Positions 1-11,526 of a DNA stretch of 64,000 bases are shown in pieces. The translations under genes and the position numbers were made by a program. Every line of letters starts with the position of its first letter. Position 1 is the first letter of the stretch. The notes below the pieces were generated by a model, which was not told where the DNA came from, made no database searches, and saw nothing but the letters and a program-made list of their open reading frames with translations. The DNA lies in assembly GCF_900240975.1 (NCBI RefSeq), contig NZ_LT968776.1, positions 2,227,482-2,291,481 on the forward strand. The letters run 5' to 3'. The DNA is from Mycobacterium sp. 4858. Its GTDB lineage: Bacteria; Actinomycetota; Actinomycetes; Mycobacteriales; Mycobacteriaceae.

Positions 1-276
1 AATGCACAGCGCTTATTACTAGTACTGAGATCTCTTCGTCGTTTCTTCTTTGAAATACAGCTTTGGGGACGTCGGGTTCCGCGCCCGCCGGTAACCCGCC
101 TTGTCGGGCTTAGCGATTAGCTTTCAAGATGGCCTCCGACGATCTACGGTTGTTCTTCGACTGCCGTTGCGGTCGTTGTTGGCATGACGTGTCAGTGGCG
201 TTCGCGGCGGAACCCCGTGCTAGCGGGGGGAAGCTAGCCACTGGACTTTTGAACGCTCGGTAGGTGAAGGGACGCT
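1..276. other. dnaA-dnaN intergenic region, dnaN-proximal flank of oriC
   Basis: No convincing gene lies in these bases. In mycobacteria the replication origin occupies the dnaA-dnaN gap, and dnaN follows directly here, so this is probably the right-hand part of oriC. Bases 1 to about 60 are clearly richer in A/T than the surroundings, as expected near an unwinding element. I see no perfect mycobacterial DnaA box (TTGTCCACA type) in this part; the box cluster may lie upstream of the window. The assignment rests on position and composition. Confidence 0.5.
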
Positions 277-1476
277 ATGGACGCGGCGACGACGAGAGCT
301 GGCCTCAGCGACTTGAAGTTTCGTTTGGTGCGGGAGTCCTTCGCGGATGCGGTCTCGTGGGTGGCGAAGAATCTGCCGACCCGGCCGGCGGTGCCGGTGC
401 TGTCGGGAGTGCTGTTATCCGGCACCGACGAAGGGCTGACGATCTCCGGGTTCGACTACGAGGTTTCCGCCGAAGCGCAGGTTGCAGCCGAAATAGCTTC
501 TCCCGGAAGCGTTTTGGTATCGGGCCGGTTGTTGTCCGACATCACCCGGGCGTTGCCCAACAAGCCGGTCGACTTCTACGTCGACGGTAATCGGGTCGCG
601 CTGAACTGCGGCAGCGCCAGATTCTCGCTCCCGACCATGGCGGTCGAGGATTATCCGACGCTGCCGGCGCTACCGGAGGAGACCGGGTCGCTGCCCGCCG
701 ATCTCTTCGCTGAAGCCATCAGCCAGGTGGCCGTTGCCGCCGGCCGGGACGACACATTGCCGATGTTGACCGGGATTCGGGTCGAGATCTCCGGTAACAC
801 GGTGGTTTTGGCGGCCACCGATCGGTTCCGGCTGGCGGTGCGCGAGTTGACCTGGTCGGCGTCGTCGCCGGACATCGAAGCGGCGGTGTTGGTGCCCGCG
901 AAAACGTTGGCCGAGGCCGCCAGGGCGGGCGCCGACGGTTCCGAGGTTCGGTTGTCGCTGGGCGCCGGCAGCGGCGTGGGCAAGGACGGGCTGCTCGGGA
1001 TCAGCGGCAACGGGAAACGGAGCACGACGCGCCTTCTGGATGCGGAGTTCCCGAAGTTTCGGCAACTCTTGCCGGCCGAGCACACGGCGGTGGCCACCAT
1101 CAACGTGGCCGAGCTGACGGAGGCGATCAAGTTGGTGGCGTTGGTGGCCGATCGCGGTGCACAGGTGCGGATGGAATTCTCCGAGGGCTCGCTGCGGTTG
1201 TCCGCGGGTGCCGACGACGTCGGCCGGGCCGAGGAAGACCTTGCCGTCGATTTCGTCGGCGAGCCGTTGACGATCGCGTTCAACCCGACGTATCTGACCG
1301 ACGGGCTTGCGGCGGTCCATTCGGAGCGGGTGTCGTTCGGTTTCACCACCCCAGGCAAACCGGCGCTGCTGCGGCCGGCGTCCGGTGACGACAGTTCGCC
1401 CAGCGGGAACGGCCCCTTCGCGGCCCTGCCGACGGATTACGTCTACCTGTTGATGCCAGTTCGGTTGCCCGGATAG
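277..1476 (+). CDS. dnaN: DNA polymerase III beta subunit (sliding clamp)
   Basis: The protein (399 aa) is the ring-shaped clamp that tethers DNA polymerase III to DNA. It has the three-domain layout of the family, recognisable blocks such as LPNKPVDFYVDGNRVALNCG and TRLLDAEFPKFRQLLP, and the C-terminal hydrophobic end VYLLMPVRLPG typical of clamps. Length and sequence match mycobacterial DnaN (about 402 aa). The ATG at 277 follows a GAAGGGA ribosome-binding site. recF starts at the next base after the TAG stop, so the two are translationally coupled. No gnd gene lies between them. Confidence 0.97.
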   Translation: MDAATTRAGLSDLKFRLVRESFADAVSWVAKNLPTRPAVPVLSGVLLSGTDEGLTISGFDYEVSAEAQVAAEIASPGSVLVSGRLLSDITRALPNKPVDFYVDGNRVALNCGSARFSLPTMAVEDYPTLPALPEETGSLPADLFAEAISQVAVAAGRDDTLPMLTGIRVEISGNTVVLAATDRFRLAVRELTWSASSPDIEAAVLVPAKTLAEAARAGADGSEVRLSLGAGSGVGKDGLLGISGNGKRSTTRLLDAEFPKFRQLLPAEHTAVATINVAELTEAIKLVALVADRGAQVRMEFSEGSLRLSAGADDVGRAEEDLAVDFVGEPLTIAFNPTYLTDGLAAVHSERVSFGFTTPGKPALLRPASGDDSSPSGNGPFAALPTDYVYLLMPVRLPG

Positions 1477-2634
1477 GTGTACGTCCGGCATTTGGGACTG
1501 CGCGATTTTCGGTCCTGGGCGCACGCCGACCTCGAATTGGAGCCGGGCCGGACGGTGTTCGTCGGTTCCAACGGGTTCGGTAAAACGAATCTCATTGAGG
1601 CACTCTGGTTTTCGACGACCATGGGATCCCATCGGGTAGGCACGGACACACCACTGATCCGGACGGGGGCTGACCGGGCTGTGGTCTCGACAATCGTGGT
1701 GAACGAGGGCAGGGAATGTGCGATCGATCTGGAGATCGCCGCGGGGCGAGCGAACAAGGCCCGGTTGAACCGGTCACCGGTGCGCAGCACGCGTGAGGTG
1801 ATCGGTGTTTTGCGCGCCGTACTTTTCGCTCCGGAAGACTTGGCGTTGGTGCGCGGGGATCCCGCGGATCGGCGCCGGTATCTCGATGACTTGGCCACGG
1901 TGCGGCGGCCCGCGGTGGCCGCGGTGCGTACCGATTACGAGAAAGTTCTGCGGCAACGCACCGCCCTGTTGAAATCCGCCTCCGGGATACGGCATCGCGG
2001 TGACAGAAGCGCCCTGGACACCCTCGATGTGTGGGACAGCCGGTTGGCCGAATACGGGGCCGAGTTGATGGCGGCGCGCATCGACCTGGTCAACCAGTTG
2101 GCACCCGAGGTGGAGAAGGCCTATCAGCTGCTGGCACCGGCGTCCCGGCCGGCGTCGGTCGCCTACCGGACCAGTCTGGGCGCGCCGGCGGAGGTAGACG
2201 AGGGCGCCAATTCTCGCGAATTTCTTGAGGCCGCGATGCTGTCCGCGCTGGCCGAACGCCGCGACGCCGAACTGGAACGCGGTATGTGCCTGGTGGGCCC
2301 GCATCGTGACGATCTTGAACTGTGGTTGGGTGAGCAACCCGCGAAAGGCTTTGCCAGCCATGGGGAATCATGGTCATTCGCGGTGGCGTTGCGGCTGGCG
2401 TCGTACGAGCTCTTGCGGGCCGACGGGAGTGAACCCGTGTTGTTGTTGGATGATGTGTTCGCCGAACTCGACGCCGCGCGGCGGCAGGCGTTGGCGACGG
2501 TCGCGGAGTCGGCGGAACAGGTTTTGGTCACCGCGGCGGTGGCAGAAGACATCCCGGCGGGCTGGTCCGCCAGGCAGGTGGACATCGAATTGCGGGACGA
2601 CGACCTGGGGCGCGTCTCGGCGGTGCGGTCATGA
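1477..2634 (+). CDS. recF: DNA replication and repair protein RecF
   Basis: RecF (385 aa) is an SMC-like ATPase that loads RecA at gaps. The Walker A motif GSNGFGKT is at residues 30-37. The RecF/ABC signature region lies around CLVGPHRDDLELWLG and SHGESWSFAVALRLASYEL, and the Walker B motif VLLLDDVFAELD follows near residue 325. The GTG start directly abuts the dnaN stop. The last codons overlap the start of the DciA-like gene by 4 bases (ATGA). The length is normal and no lesion is visible. Confidence 0.96.
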   Translation: MYVRHLGLRDFRSWAHADLELEPGRTVFVGSNGFGKTNLIEALWFSTTMGSHRVGTDTPLIRTGADRAVVSTIVVNEGRECAIDLEIAAGRANKARLNRSPVRSTREVIGVLRAVLFAPEDLALVRGDPADRRRYLDDLATVRRPAVAAVRTDYEKVLRQRTALLKSASGIRHRGDRSALDTLDVWDSRLAEYGAELMAARIDLVNQLAPEVEKAYQLLAPASRPASVAYRTSLGAPAEVDEGANSREFLEAAMLSALAERRDAELERGMCLVGPHRDDLELWLGEQPAKGFASHGESWSFAVALRLASYELLRADGSEPVLLLDDVFAELDAARRQALATVAESAEQVLVTAAVAEDIPAGWSARQVDIELRDDDLGRVSAVRS

Positions 2635-3188
2635 CGGGCGACGAACAACAATCAGCCGGGGCGGCGGACCCGGCTTTGGCGCGTGGGATGGACCTGGTCC
2701 GGCGCACGCTCGAGGAGGCGCGCGCGGCGGCGCGCGCCCAGGGAAAGGACGCGGGCCGTGGGCGGTCGATGCCATCGGCCACCCGGCGGGTGGCGGGCCA
2801 GCGGCGCAGCTGGTCGGGCCCGGGGCCCGATGCCCGTGATCCCCAGCCGCTGGGCAGGCTGGCGCGTGACTTGGCCAAGAAGCGCGGTTGGTCGGCGCAG
2901 GTCGCCGAAGGCACGGTGCTGGGCAACTGGTCCACGGTGGTGGGGGCGCAGATCGCCGACCATGCGACACCGACCGCGTTGAGCGACGGTGTGCTGAGCG
3001 TGGCGGCCGAATCGACGGCGTGGGCCACCCAGTTGCGGATGATCCAGGCACAACTGCTGGCGAAGATCGCCGCGGCGGTCGGCAACGGCGTGGTGACCTC
3101 GCTCAAGATCACCGGGCCGGCCGCGCCGTCGTGGCGCAAGGGTCCGCGTCATATCCCCGGCCGAGGCCCCCGCGACACCTACGGGTAG
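2631..3188 (+). CDS. DUF721/DciA-family protein (Rv0004-like)
   Basis: This 185-aa protein belongs to the DUF721 (DciA) family, members of which assist replicative-helicase loading in bacteria lacking DnaC. The conserved domain occupies about residues 70-165 (LARDLAKKRGWSAQVAEGTV, GNWSTVVGAQIADHATP, WATQLRMIQAQLLAKI). The first 60 residues are basic, Ala/Arg-rich and probably disordered. It overlaps recF by 4 bases, so it is the last gene of the dnaN-recF unit. The helicase role is family knowledge; the sequence shows only the domain and the replication-gene context. Confidence 0.9.
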   Translation: MTGDEQQSAGAADPALARGMDLVRRTLEEARAAARAQGKDAGRGRSMPSATRRVAGQRRSWSGPGPDARDPQPLGRLARDLAKKRGWSAQVAEGTVLGNWSTVVGAQIADHATPTALSDGVLSVAAESTAWATQLRMIQAQLLAKIAAAVGNGVVTSLKITGPAAPSWRKGPRHIPGRGPRDTYG

Positions 3189-3371
3189 GTCGTCGACCGG
3201 CACCAACGATCCCCAGACCGGCCTTTATCAACAGGCCGCTCAAAGCCGCTAGGACGACATGAACCGCCTGGACGCACGTCGGGACGCGGCGGGAATAGAG
3301 AAATTGCCCGCACGGCGCAGTTAGCTGGGTAGAAACGCGCCCGGAGAATCGGTACGGACGGCCCATCACGG

Positions 3372-3377
3372 TAGACT
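3372..3377 (+). promoter_or_regulatory. Candidate gyrB promoter -10 box (TAGACT)
   Basis: The hexamer TAGACT fits the mycobacterial TANNNT -10 consensus and lies about 65 bases upstream of gyrB, in a 255-base gap free of genes. The -35 region is not obvious. An AAGGAG ribosome-binding site follows at about 3428. This would give gyrB a leader of roughly 60 nt. Confidence 0.4.
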
Positions 3378-3443
3378 GACGGAATGCGACTGACGCGGTG
3401 ACTGGAACCGCCCGCATGAAACCCCAAGGAGAGCATTCCGACC

Positions 3444-5477
3444 GTGGCTGCCCAGAAGAAGAAGGCGCAAGACGAATACGGCGCTTCAGCGATCACCGTG
3501 CTCGAAGGGCTGGAAGCGGTCCGCAAACGCCCCGGCATGTACATCGGGTCCACCGGTGAGCGTGGTCTGCACCACCTCATCTGGGAGGTGGTCGACAACT
3601 CGGTGGATGAGGCGATGGCCGGCTACGCCACCCGGGTTGACGTGCGGCTCCTCGACGACGGCAGTGTGGAGGTCGCCGACGACGGGCGCGGCATTCCAGT
3701 GGCGATGCACGCCACCGGTGCCCCCACCGTCGACGTGGTGATGACCCAGCTGCACGCCGGCGGCAAGTTCGGCGGCGAGAACAGCGGCTACACCGTCAGC
3801 GGCGGGCTGCACGGGGTCGGGGTGTCGGTGGTCAACGCGCTCTCCACCCGCCTGGAAGTCAACATCAAGCGCGACGGGCACGAGTGGTTCCAGTATTACG
3901 ACCGCGCCGTGCCCGGCACCCTCAAGCAGGGCGAGGCGACGAAGAAGACCGGGACCACCATCCGGTTCTGGGCCGATCCCGAGATCTTCGAAACCACCCA
4001 GTACGACTTCGAGACCGTGGCGCGGCGTCTGCAGGAGATGGCGTTCCTGAACAAGGGCCTCACGATCAACCTCACCGACGAACGAGTCGAGCAGGACGAG
4101 GTCGTCGACGAGGTGGTCAGCGACACCGCGGAGGCGCCCAAGTCCGCCGAGGAGAAGGCGGCGGAATCGACTGCGCCGCACAAGGTCAAGCACCGCACGT
4201 TCCACTACCCGGGTGGGCTGGTCGACTTCGTCAAGCACATCAACCGCACCAAGAGCCCGATCCAGCAGAGCGTGATCGACTTCGACGGAAAGGGCCCGGG
4301 CCACGAAGTCGAGATCGCCATGCAGTGGAACGGCGGCTACTCGGAGTCGGTGCACACCTTCGCGAACACCATCAACACGCACGAGGGCGGAACCCACGAA
4401 GAGGGCTTCCGCAGCGCGCTGACCTCGGTGGTGAACAAATACGCCAAAGACAAGAAGCTGCTCAAGGAGAAGGATCCCAACCTCACCGGCGACGACATCC
4501 GGGAAGGCTTGGCTGCGGTCATCTCGGTCAAGGTGGCCGAGCCGCAGTTCGAGGGCCAGACCAAGACCAAACTGGGCAACACCGAGGTCAAGTCGTTCGT
4601 GCAGAGGGTGTGCAACGAACAGCTGACGCACTGGTTCGAGGCCAACCCGTCTGAGGCGAAAACCGTTGTGAACAAGGCGGTGTCGTCCGCGCAGGCCCGG
4701 ATTGCGGCGCGCAAGGCGCGCGAACTGGTGCGCCGCAAGAGCGCCACCGACTTAGGCGGGCTGCCCGGGAAGCTGGCCGACTGCCGCTCCACCGACCCGC
4801 GCAAGTCGGAACTGTATGTGGTGGAGGGTGATTCGGCCGGCGGTTCGGCGAAAAGCGGTCGCGATTCCATGTTCCAGGCGATCCTTCCGTTGCGCGGCAA
4901 GATCATCAACGTCGAGAAGGCCCGCATCGACCGGGTGCTGAAGAACACCGAAGTCCAGGCGATCATCACCGCGCTGGGTACCGGGATTCACGACGAGTTC
5001 GATCTCACCAAGCTGCGCTACCACAAGATCGTGCTGATGGCCGACGCCGACGTGGACGGCCAGCACATCTCGACGCTGCTGCTGACCCTGTTGTTCCGGT
5101 TCATGCGGCCATTGATCGAGAATGGACACGTGTTCTTGGCGCAGCCGCCGCTGTACAAGTTGAAGTGGCAGCGCACCGATCCGGAGTTCGCCTACTCCGA
5201 CCGTGAGCGCGACGGCCTGCTCGAGGCGGGGCTCAAGTCGGGCAAGAAGATCAACAAAGAGGATGGCATTCAGCGGTACAAGGGTCTGGGTGAGATGGAC
5301 GCCAAAGAATTGTGGGAAACCACGATGGACCCGTCGGTGCGGGTGCTGCGTCAAGTCACGCTCGACGACGCCGCGGCCGCCGACGAGTTGTTCTCCATCC
5401 TGATGGGCGAAGACGTCGATGCCCGCCGCAGCTTTATCACCCGCAACGCCAAAGACGTTCGCTTCCTGGATGTCTGA
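3444..5477 (+). CDS. gyrB: DNA gyrase subunit B
   Basis: GyrB (677 aa) supplies the ATPase and metal-binding TOPRIM parts of gyrase. The GHKL ATPase domain shows EVVDNSVDEAMAG and the lid GLHGVGVSVVNALS. The TOPRIM residues are E461 (VVEGDSAGG) and the DADVDG acidic cluster D534/D536/D538. The C-terminus RRSFITRNAKDVRFLDV is typical. The GTG at 3444 is chosen because the protein then starts MAAQKKKAQDEYG as in other mycobacteria and an AAGGAG lies upstream. gyrA follows after 38 bases, so the pair is probably co-transcribed. Confidence 0.98.
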   Translation: MAAQKKKAQDEYGASAITVLEGLEAVRKRPGMYIGSTGERGLHHLIWEVVDNSVDEAMAGYATRVDVRLLDDGSVEVADDGRGIPVAMHATGAPTVDVVMTQLHAGGKFGGENSGYTVSGGLHGVGVSVVNALSTRLEVNIKRDGHEWFQYYDRAVPGTLKQGEATKKTGTTIRFWADPEIFETTQYDFETVARRLQEMAFLNKGLTINLTDERVEQDEVVDEVVSDTAEAPKSAEEKAAESTAPHKVKHRTFHYPGGLVDFVKHINRTKSPIQQSVIDFDGKGPGHEVEIAMQWNGGYSESVHTFANTINTHEGGTHEEGFRSALTSVVNKYAKDKKLLKEKDPNLTGDDIREGLAAVISVKVAEPQFEGQTKTKLGNTEVKSFVQRVCNEQLTHWFEANPSEAKTVVNKAVSSAQARIAARKARELVRRKSATDLGGLPGKLADCRSTDPRKSELYVVEGDSAGGSAKSGRDSMFQAILPLRGKIINVEKARIDRVLKNTEVQAIITALGTGIHDEFDLTKLRYHKIVLMADADVDGQHISTLLLTLLFRFMRPLIENGHVFLAQPPLYKLKWQRTDPEFAYSDRERDGLLEAGLKSGKKINKEDGIQRYKGLGEMDAKELWETTMDPSVRVLRQVTLDDAAAADELFSILMGEDVDARRSFITRNAKDVRFLDV

Positions 5478-5515
5478 CCGACTCGTCGGGCACGCCAACC
5501 CACAAAGGGGACTAG

Positions 5516-8035
<2,520 letters not shown>

Positions 8036-8075
8036 TCGGTGACAATCCGGGCGGTCCGGGCCACAGCCGGGCAAT

Positions 8076-8081
8076 TAGACT
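8076..8081 (+). promoter_or_regulatory. Candidate -10 box (TAGACT) for the DUF3566 gene
   Basis: TAGACT lies in the 114-base gap after gyrA, 68 bases before the next start codon, and fits the TANNNT consensus. No clear -35 is visible. It suggests that the DUF3566 gene can be transcribed apart from gyrBA. Confidence 0.3.
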
Positions 8082-8149
8082 CGGCCCGACCAGACAAAAT
8101 GCGACTGCCTTCGCCCGCGCGGCCCTGGTAGGAGATGTAAGGAGTCGGG

Positions 8150-9049
8150 GTGACCTCACCGAACGAGCCGGGCGCCCCCAAAATGGGCGACGGCCTTAAT
8201 GGGGATGGTTCGGCCGAGCGCGCCGGTATACACCGCGCGACCCCGCCGGCACAGGCCGGCCGGGCCGCGGACGCCGGTGATTCACCGCCGTGGCAGCAGC
8301 GTGGCGGGGCCCGGCCCCCGCAGGCACCCCAGCGCCAGAACGAGCCCCCCACCGAGGCGCGGCCGTCTGCACCGCCGACGGGAGTCGAGGCCCGGCTCAA
8401 CCGGTTCATCTCCGGCACCGCGGCGCCGGGCGCCGGCGCGCCCCCACCGGGCAAGATCCCGCCTCACGACACCGACGCTCCCGCGGGCCGCGGCGACGGG
8501 CCGCCCGCGGAGGCCTACGCCAGCGAGTTGCCGGACCTTTCCGGCCCGACCCCGCGGGGCCCGCAGCGCAAGACGCCCCCCGACCGAACCGGCGAGCCGT
8601 CGGGCCAGCAGGGCCCTGGCCGTTCGTCGGCCCCCGAAAACCGCGAGGGGCGCGAAAGCCGCACCCAGGTGTCCCGGCGACCGCGCGGCCCGGTGCGCGC
8701 CAGCATGCAGATCCGCCGGATCGATCCGTGGAGCACGCTGAAGGTGTCCCTGCTGCTCTCGGTCGCCCTGTTCTTCGTCTGGATGATCGCCGTGGCGTTC
8801 CTGTACCTGGTGCTCGGGGGCATGGGTGTGTGGTCGAAGCTGAACAGCAACGTCGGTGACCTGTTGAACAACACCAGCGGCAGCAGCGGCGAACTGGTGT
8901 CCAGCGGCACCATCTTCGGCGGCGCCGTGCTGATCGGCTTGGTCAACATCGTGTTGCTGACCGCGATGGCCACGATCGGCGCCTTCGTCTACAACCTGAC
9001 CACCGACTTGATCGGCGGCGTCGAAGTGACGTTGGCCGACCGCGACTAG
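8150..9049 (+). CDS. DUF3566 membrane protein (Rv0007-like)
   Basis: This 299-aa protein has a long Pro/Ala/Gly/Arg-rich disordered N-terminal half (residues 1 to about 180). A conserved DUF3566 domain follows: MQIRRIDPWSTLKVSLLLSV starts the first membrane segment (about residues 198-225), and a second segment lies near residues 262-285, ending in TDLIGGVEVTLADRD. It sits in the position held by Rv0007 in M. tuberculosis. Its molecular role is not known to me; the neighbouring cwsA and crgA make an envelope or division role plausible. The GTG start has a good GGAG upstream (GTAAGGAGTCGGG). Confidence 0.88.
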   Translation: MTSPNEPGAPKMGDGLNGDGSAERAGIHRATPPAQAGRAADAGDSPPWQQRGGARPPQAPQRQNEPPTEARPSAPPTGVEARLNRFISGTAAPGAGAPPPGKIPPHDTDAPAGRGDGPPAEAYASELPDLSGPTPRGPQRKTPPDRTGEPSGQQGPGRSSAPENREGRESRTQVSRRPRGPVRASMQIRRIDPWSTLKVSLLLSVALFFVWMIAVAFLYLVLGGMGVWSKLNSNVGDLLNNTSGSSGELVSSGTIFGGAVLIGLVNIVLLTAMATIGAFVYNLTTDLIGGVEVTLADRD

Positions 9050-9108
9050 CATTTTTGGGGGTGGGGCGGCGAGTGCGGTAATCTCGTCGCTCGGCCGTAC
9101 GCGTGTAC

Positions 9109-9182
9109 GGGCCTATAGCTCAGGCGGTTAGAGCGCTTCGCTGATAACGAAGAGGTCGGAGGTTCGAGTCCTCCTAGGCCCA
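9109..9182 (+). tRNA. tRNA-Ile (anticodon GAT)
   Basis: The acceptor stem GGGCCTA pairs with TAGGCCC. The D-arm (TAGCTCAGGCGGTTAGAGC), the anticodon stem-loop CTTCG-CTGATAA-CGAAG with GAT at 9143-9145, and the T-arm GGAGGTTCGAGTCCTCC are all present. CCA is not encoded. Confidence 0.97.
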
Positions 9183-9333
9183 CAACCATGTGCCCGTCAC
9201 GACGTTGCGTAAGACTCGCCCTGCCAATCACAGTGATCGCTGTGGTGGCGGCGGTGGCGCGGTACCGACGCGGGGTCGAGGTCTGGCACGTGGCGGTGGA
9301 CGACACATCCGGTCAGCCACCCGATCACGTCGA

Positions 9334-9406
9334 GGGGCCTTAGCTCAGTTGGTAGAGCACCGCCTTTGCAAGGCGGGTGTCAGGGGTTCGATTCCCCTAG
9401 GCTCCA
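9334..9406 (+). tRNA. tRNA-Ala (anticodon TGC)
   Basis: The acceptor stem GGGGCCT pairs with AGGCTCC (one G-U). The anticodon stem CCGCC/GGCGG encloses TTTGCAA with anticodon TGC at 9367-9369. The T-arm AGGGGTTCGATTCCCCT is intact. It lies 151 bases after tRNA-Ile, the usual pairing downstream of gyrA in mycobacteria. The gap between the two tRNAs contains nothing else recognisable. Confidence 0.97.
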
Positions 9407-9410
9407 CAAA

Positions 9411-9845
9411 TCACGGGCGGGGCTGCACGTCGACGCTGGGGGGCCGAGACTGCGGCTCCTGGGGCTTCTCCCGCACCTGGCGCCGCACAATGCTGAACGC
9501 GACGGCGCCGCCGGCGAGGACCGCGACCGCGACCCCGGCGAAGATCAACGGTCGTCTGGTCCGGCGCTGAGCGCGCCGCGCGTCCTGAAGCGCCTGCGGC
9601 AGCCCTGCCACCACCTCCTGTGCGGCCGCCAACTCCTGGGCCAGCGTCTCTTGCGCGGCCGCGAGTTCCTTGGCGAGGCGCCCGTCTTGGTATTTGCGAC
9701 GAATCTGCGATGCGGTCGACTGCGCCGACTGGACACCCAGGCCGACGACGCCGCGTGTCACGTCCACCGGCCCCAGGGTCGAGTAGGTCAGCCCGCGGGT
9801 CAGTCGCTCCCGCGGGGTCAGCCGGGAATCCGCCTTCGCGCTCAT
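9411..9845 (-). CDS. cwsA: Cell wall synthesis protein CwsA
   Basis: CwsA (144 aa) is a small actinobacterial membrane protein reported to interact with division and polar growth proteins. The N-terminus carries the motif RLTPRERLTRGLTYSTLGPVD. An Ala/Gln coiled-coil-like stretch (about residues 60-90) precedes a single C-terminal membrane helix (PLIFAGVAVAVLAGGAVAF) and a short Pro-rich tail ending PPSVDVQPRP. The ATG at 9845 gives the family length and has GAAAGG upstream; the frame stays open 13 codons further, but that extension is not conserved. It lies tail-on next to tRNA-Ala. Confidence 0.9.
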   Translation of the reverse strand: MSAKADSRLTPRERLTRGLTYSTLGPVDVTRGVVGLGVQSAQSTASQIRRKYQDGRLAKELAAAQETLAQELAAAQEVVAGLPQALQDARRAQRRTRRPLIFAGVAVAVLAGGAVAFSIVRRQVREKPQEPQSRPPSVDVQPRP

Positions 9846-9973
9846 CTGCCGCCTTTCTGTGCGTGCTGAACAGACTGCCAGCATAGGGACACCGGCGGAA
9901 CCCTTCTGTGCGCGACGCGGTTTCGGTGGCAGCCCGGCTGGAGCGACACCGGGTGCAGGCGGGCCCGCGCGTA

Positions 9974-10522
9974 ATGGCAGACTCTCATGCCGTGACCAAC
10001 AGCCCCTTTCAGACCGCTACCGCCACGCTGCACACCAACCGCGGCGACATCAAAGTCGCCCTGTTCGGAAACCACGCGCCCAAGACCGTCGCGAACTTCG
10101 TCGGCCTGGCGCAGGGCACCAAGGAGTACTCGACCCAGAACGCATCGGGCGGGTCCTCCGGTCCGTTCTACGACGGCGCGGTCTTTCACCGGGTGATTCA
10201 GGGCTTCATGATCCAGGGCGGCGACCCGACCGGAACCGGCCGCGGCGGCCCCGGTTACAAGTTCGCCGACGAGTTCCACCCCGAACTGCAATTCGACAAG
10301 CCGTACCTGCTGGCGATGGCGAACGCGGGTCCGGGCACCAACGGCTCCCAGTTCTTCATCACCGTGGGCAAGACGCCCCACCTCAATCGCCGCCACACCA
10401 TCTTCGGTGAAGTGACGGACCCGGAGTCGCAGCGCGTCGTCGAGGCGATCTCGACGACGGCCACTGACGCCAACGACCGCCCCACCGAACCGGTCGTCAT
10501 CGAGTCGATCACGATCTCCTAG
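9974..10522 (+). CDS. ppiA: Peptidyl-prolyl cis-trans isomerase A (cyclophilin)
   Basis: This 182-aa cyclophilin catalyses proline isomerisation. The core shows FHRVIQGFMIQGGDPTGTG with the active-site Arg, MANAGPGTNGSQFFIT and TPHLNRRHTIFGEV. There is no signal peptide, so it is predicted to be cytosolic. The ATG at 9974 gives MADSHAVTNSPF, matching the mycobacterial PpiA start and its 182-aa length; upstream in-frame codons belong to the divergent cwsA promoter region. Confidence 0.96.
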   Translation: MADSHAVTNSPFQTATATLHTNRGDIKVALFGNHAPKTVANFVGLAQGTKEYSTQNASGGSSGPFYDGAVFHRVIQGFMIQGGDPTGTGRGGPGYKFADEFHPELQFDKPYLLAMANAGPGTNGSQFFITVGKTPHLNRRHTIFGEVTDPESQRVVEAISTTATDANDRPTEPVVIESITIS

Positions 10523-10544
10523 GCCCCGCCCTACGGCGGTCCGG

Positions 10545-10970
10545 TCAGCGCGGGCGAGGGCCCGCGTAACCGGCCGCCGTCAGTGCGTCGAGCACCTCCA
10601 GCGGATCCGTCCCCAGATCCCATCGGGAGAACAGCACCAGCCCGTCGTCGGCGTTCTCGACCTCGAGGAGCCGGACTTTGCGTCCGTAGCGGCGGAACTC
10701 GGTGATCCGGATGATCTTGATGTCGCTCGCCCGTAATACCTGCGTCCGGAACCATCCGCGGAGCACCAGGCCGTCGGCGGTAATTGCCAGCTTCGGCCGC
10801 GCGCGCCACGTCGCGCCCGCAAACAAGATCAGACCAGCCGCGGCAATCCCCGCCAAAACGCGCCCGGGCGGGTCTGTGACTACGGTCACACTCGCGATAG
10901 CCATCAAAACGCCGGCGACCCCGCAACCAGCGATTCCTGCCGCGTGCGGCTGCCATTGCGTTTGCTGCAC
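10545..10970 (-). CDS. PH-domain membrane protein (Rv0010c-like)
   Basis: This 141-aa protein has two N-terminal membrane helices (about residues 10-30 and 35-55), then a small PH-like domain of the bacterial type (KLAITADGLVLRGWFRTQ, IRITEFRRYGRKVRLLEVE) and the conserved end DPLEVLDALTAAGYAG. It is convergent with ppiA, with 22 bases between them. I chose the GTG at 10970, which gives the Rv0010c length and has GGAGGGG and GAGGAG just upstream; a second in-frame GTG at 10994 is possible. Its function is unknown. Confidence 0.85.
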   Translation of the reverse strand: MQQTQWQPHAAGIAGCGVAGVLMAIASVTVVTDPPGRVLAGIAAAGLILFAGATWRARPKLAITADGLVLRGWFRTQVLRASDIKIIRITEFRRYGRKVRLLEVENADDGLVLFSRWDLGTDPLEVLDALTAAGYAGPRPR

Positions 10971-11125
10971 GCGCTCCTCAGCCCCTCCTACCACGGGCGA
11001 TGGAGTTATCCACAGACGCTATCAACAGTGGGGATAAATCACACGCGTGTGATTGGGTGGTCGGAATGTTGCTGGCGCAGTAACGGAGCAACTCAAAAAT
11101 GAATTCATTCCGGCGCGTCTCGTGC

Positions 11126-11407
11126 TCAGTGCCACCGCATCGTCAGCAACAAACCGGTGATCATGAAAGCGAACGCGATGGCGTAGTTCCACGGCCCCAG
11201 TTGCGCCATCCAGTTAAGGGCGGTGGGCGCTTGGCTGCCGACGGCCGCTAACTGAAACACCATCAGCCAGACCAGGCCGATCAGCATGAGACCGACGAAC
11301 AGGGCCACGAACCACACACTCGACGGCCCGACCTTCACCTTCACCGGCGTGCGACTGACCGAGCTGACGGTGAAGTCGTTCTTCTTGCGGACCTTGGACT
11401 TGGGCAT
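11126..11407 (-). CDS. crgA: Cell division protein CrgA
   Basis: CrgA (93 aa) is a small two-helix membrane protein of the actinobacterial divisome that recruits peptidoglycan synthesis proteins. It starts MPKSKVRKKNDFTVS. The two membrane segments are at about residues 30-52 (VWFVALFVGLMLIGLVWLMV) and 68-90 (WNYAIAFAFMITGLLLTMRW). The ATG at 11407 gives exactly the usual 93 aa; the open frame extends 21 codons further but without conservation. The divergent DUF881 gene starts 119 bases away. Confidence 0.95.
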   Translation of the reverse strand: MPKSKVRKKNDFTVSSVSRTPVKVKVGPSSVWFVALFVGLMLIGLVWLMVFQLAAVGSQAPTALNWMAQLGPWNYAIAFAFMITGLLLTMRWH

Positions 11408-11526
11408 GATTACCTCAACAAGACGGTGAGCGGGACGGGGTGCAACGATGAAGACCGCAGCTGCACGCACAGCTTGGCTACGAGACTAACCCACTCGGCG
11501 CGGTGACCAGGAAATTGGAGACCCCG

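Noticed and set aside
1..276. DnaA boxes in the dnaA-dnaN gap
   Set aside because: No perfect consensus box found in the part shown; only loose TTGTCGGG/TTTGGGGAC-like matches.
670..1632. Long minus-strand open frame opposite dnaN
   Set aside because: Arg/Gly/His-rich composition is typical of the antisense of a GC-rich gene; dnaN itself is unmistakable.
3486..4631. 381-codon minus-strand frame opposite gyrB
   Set aside because: Shadow of gyrB codon structure, no ribosome-binding site and no family resemblance.
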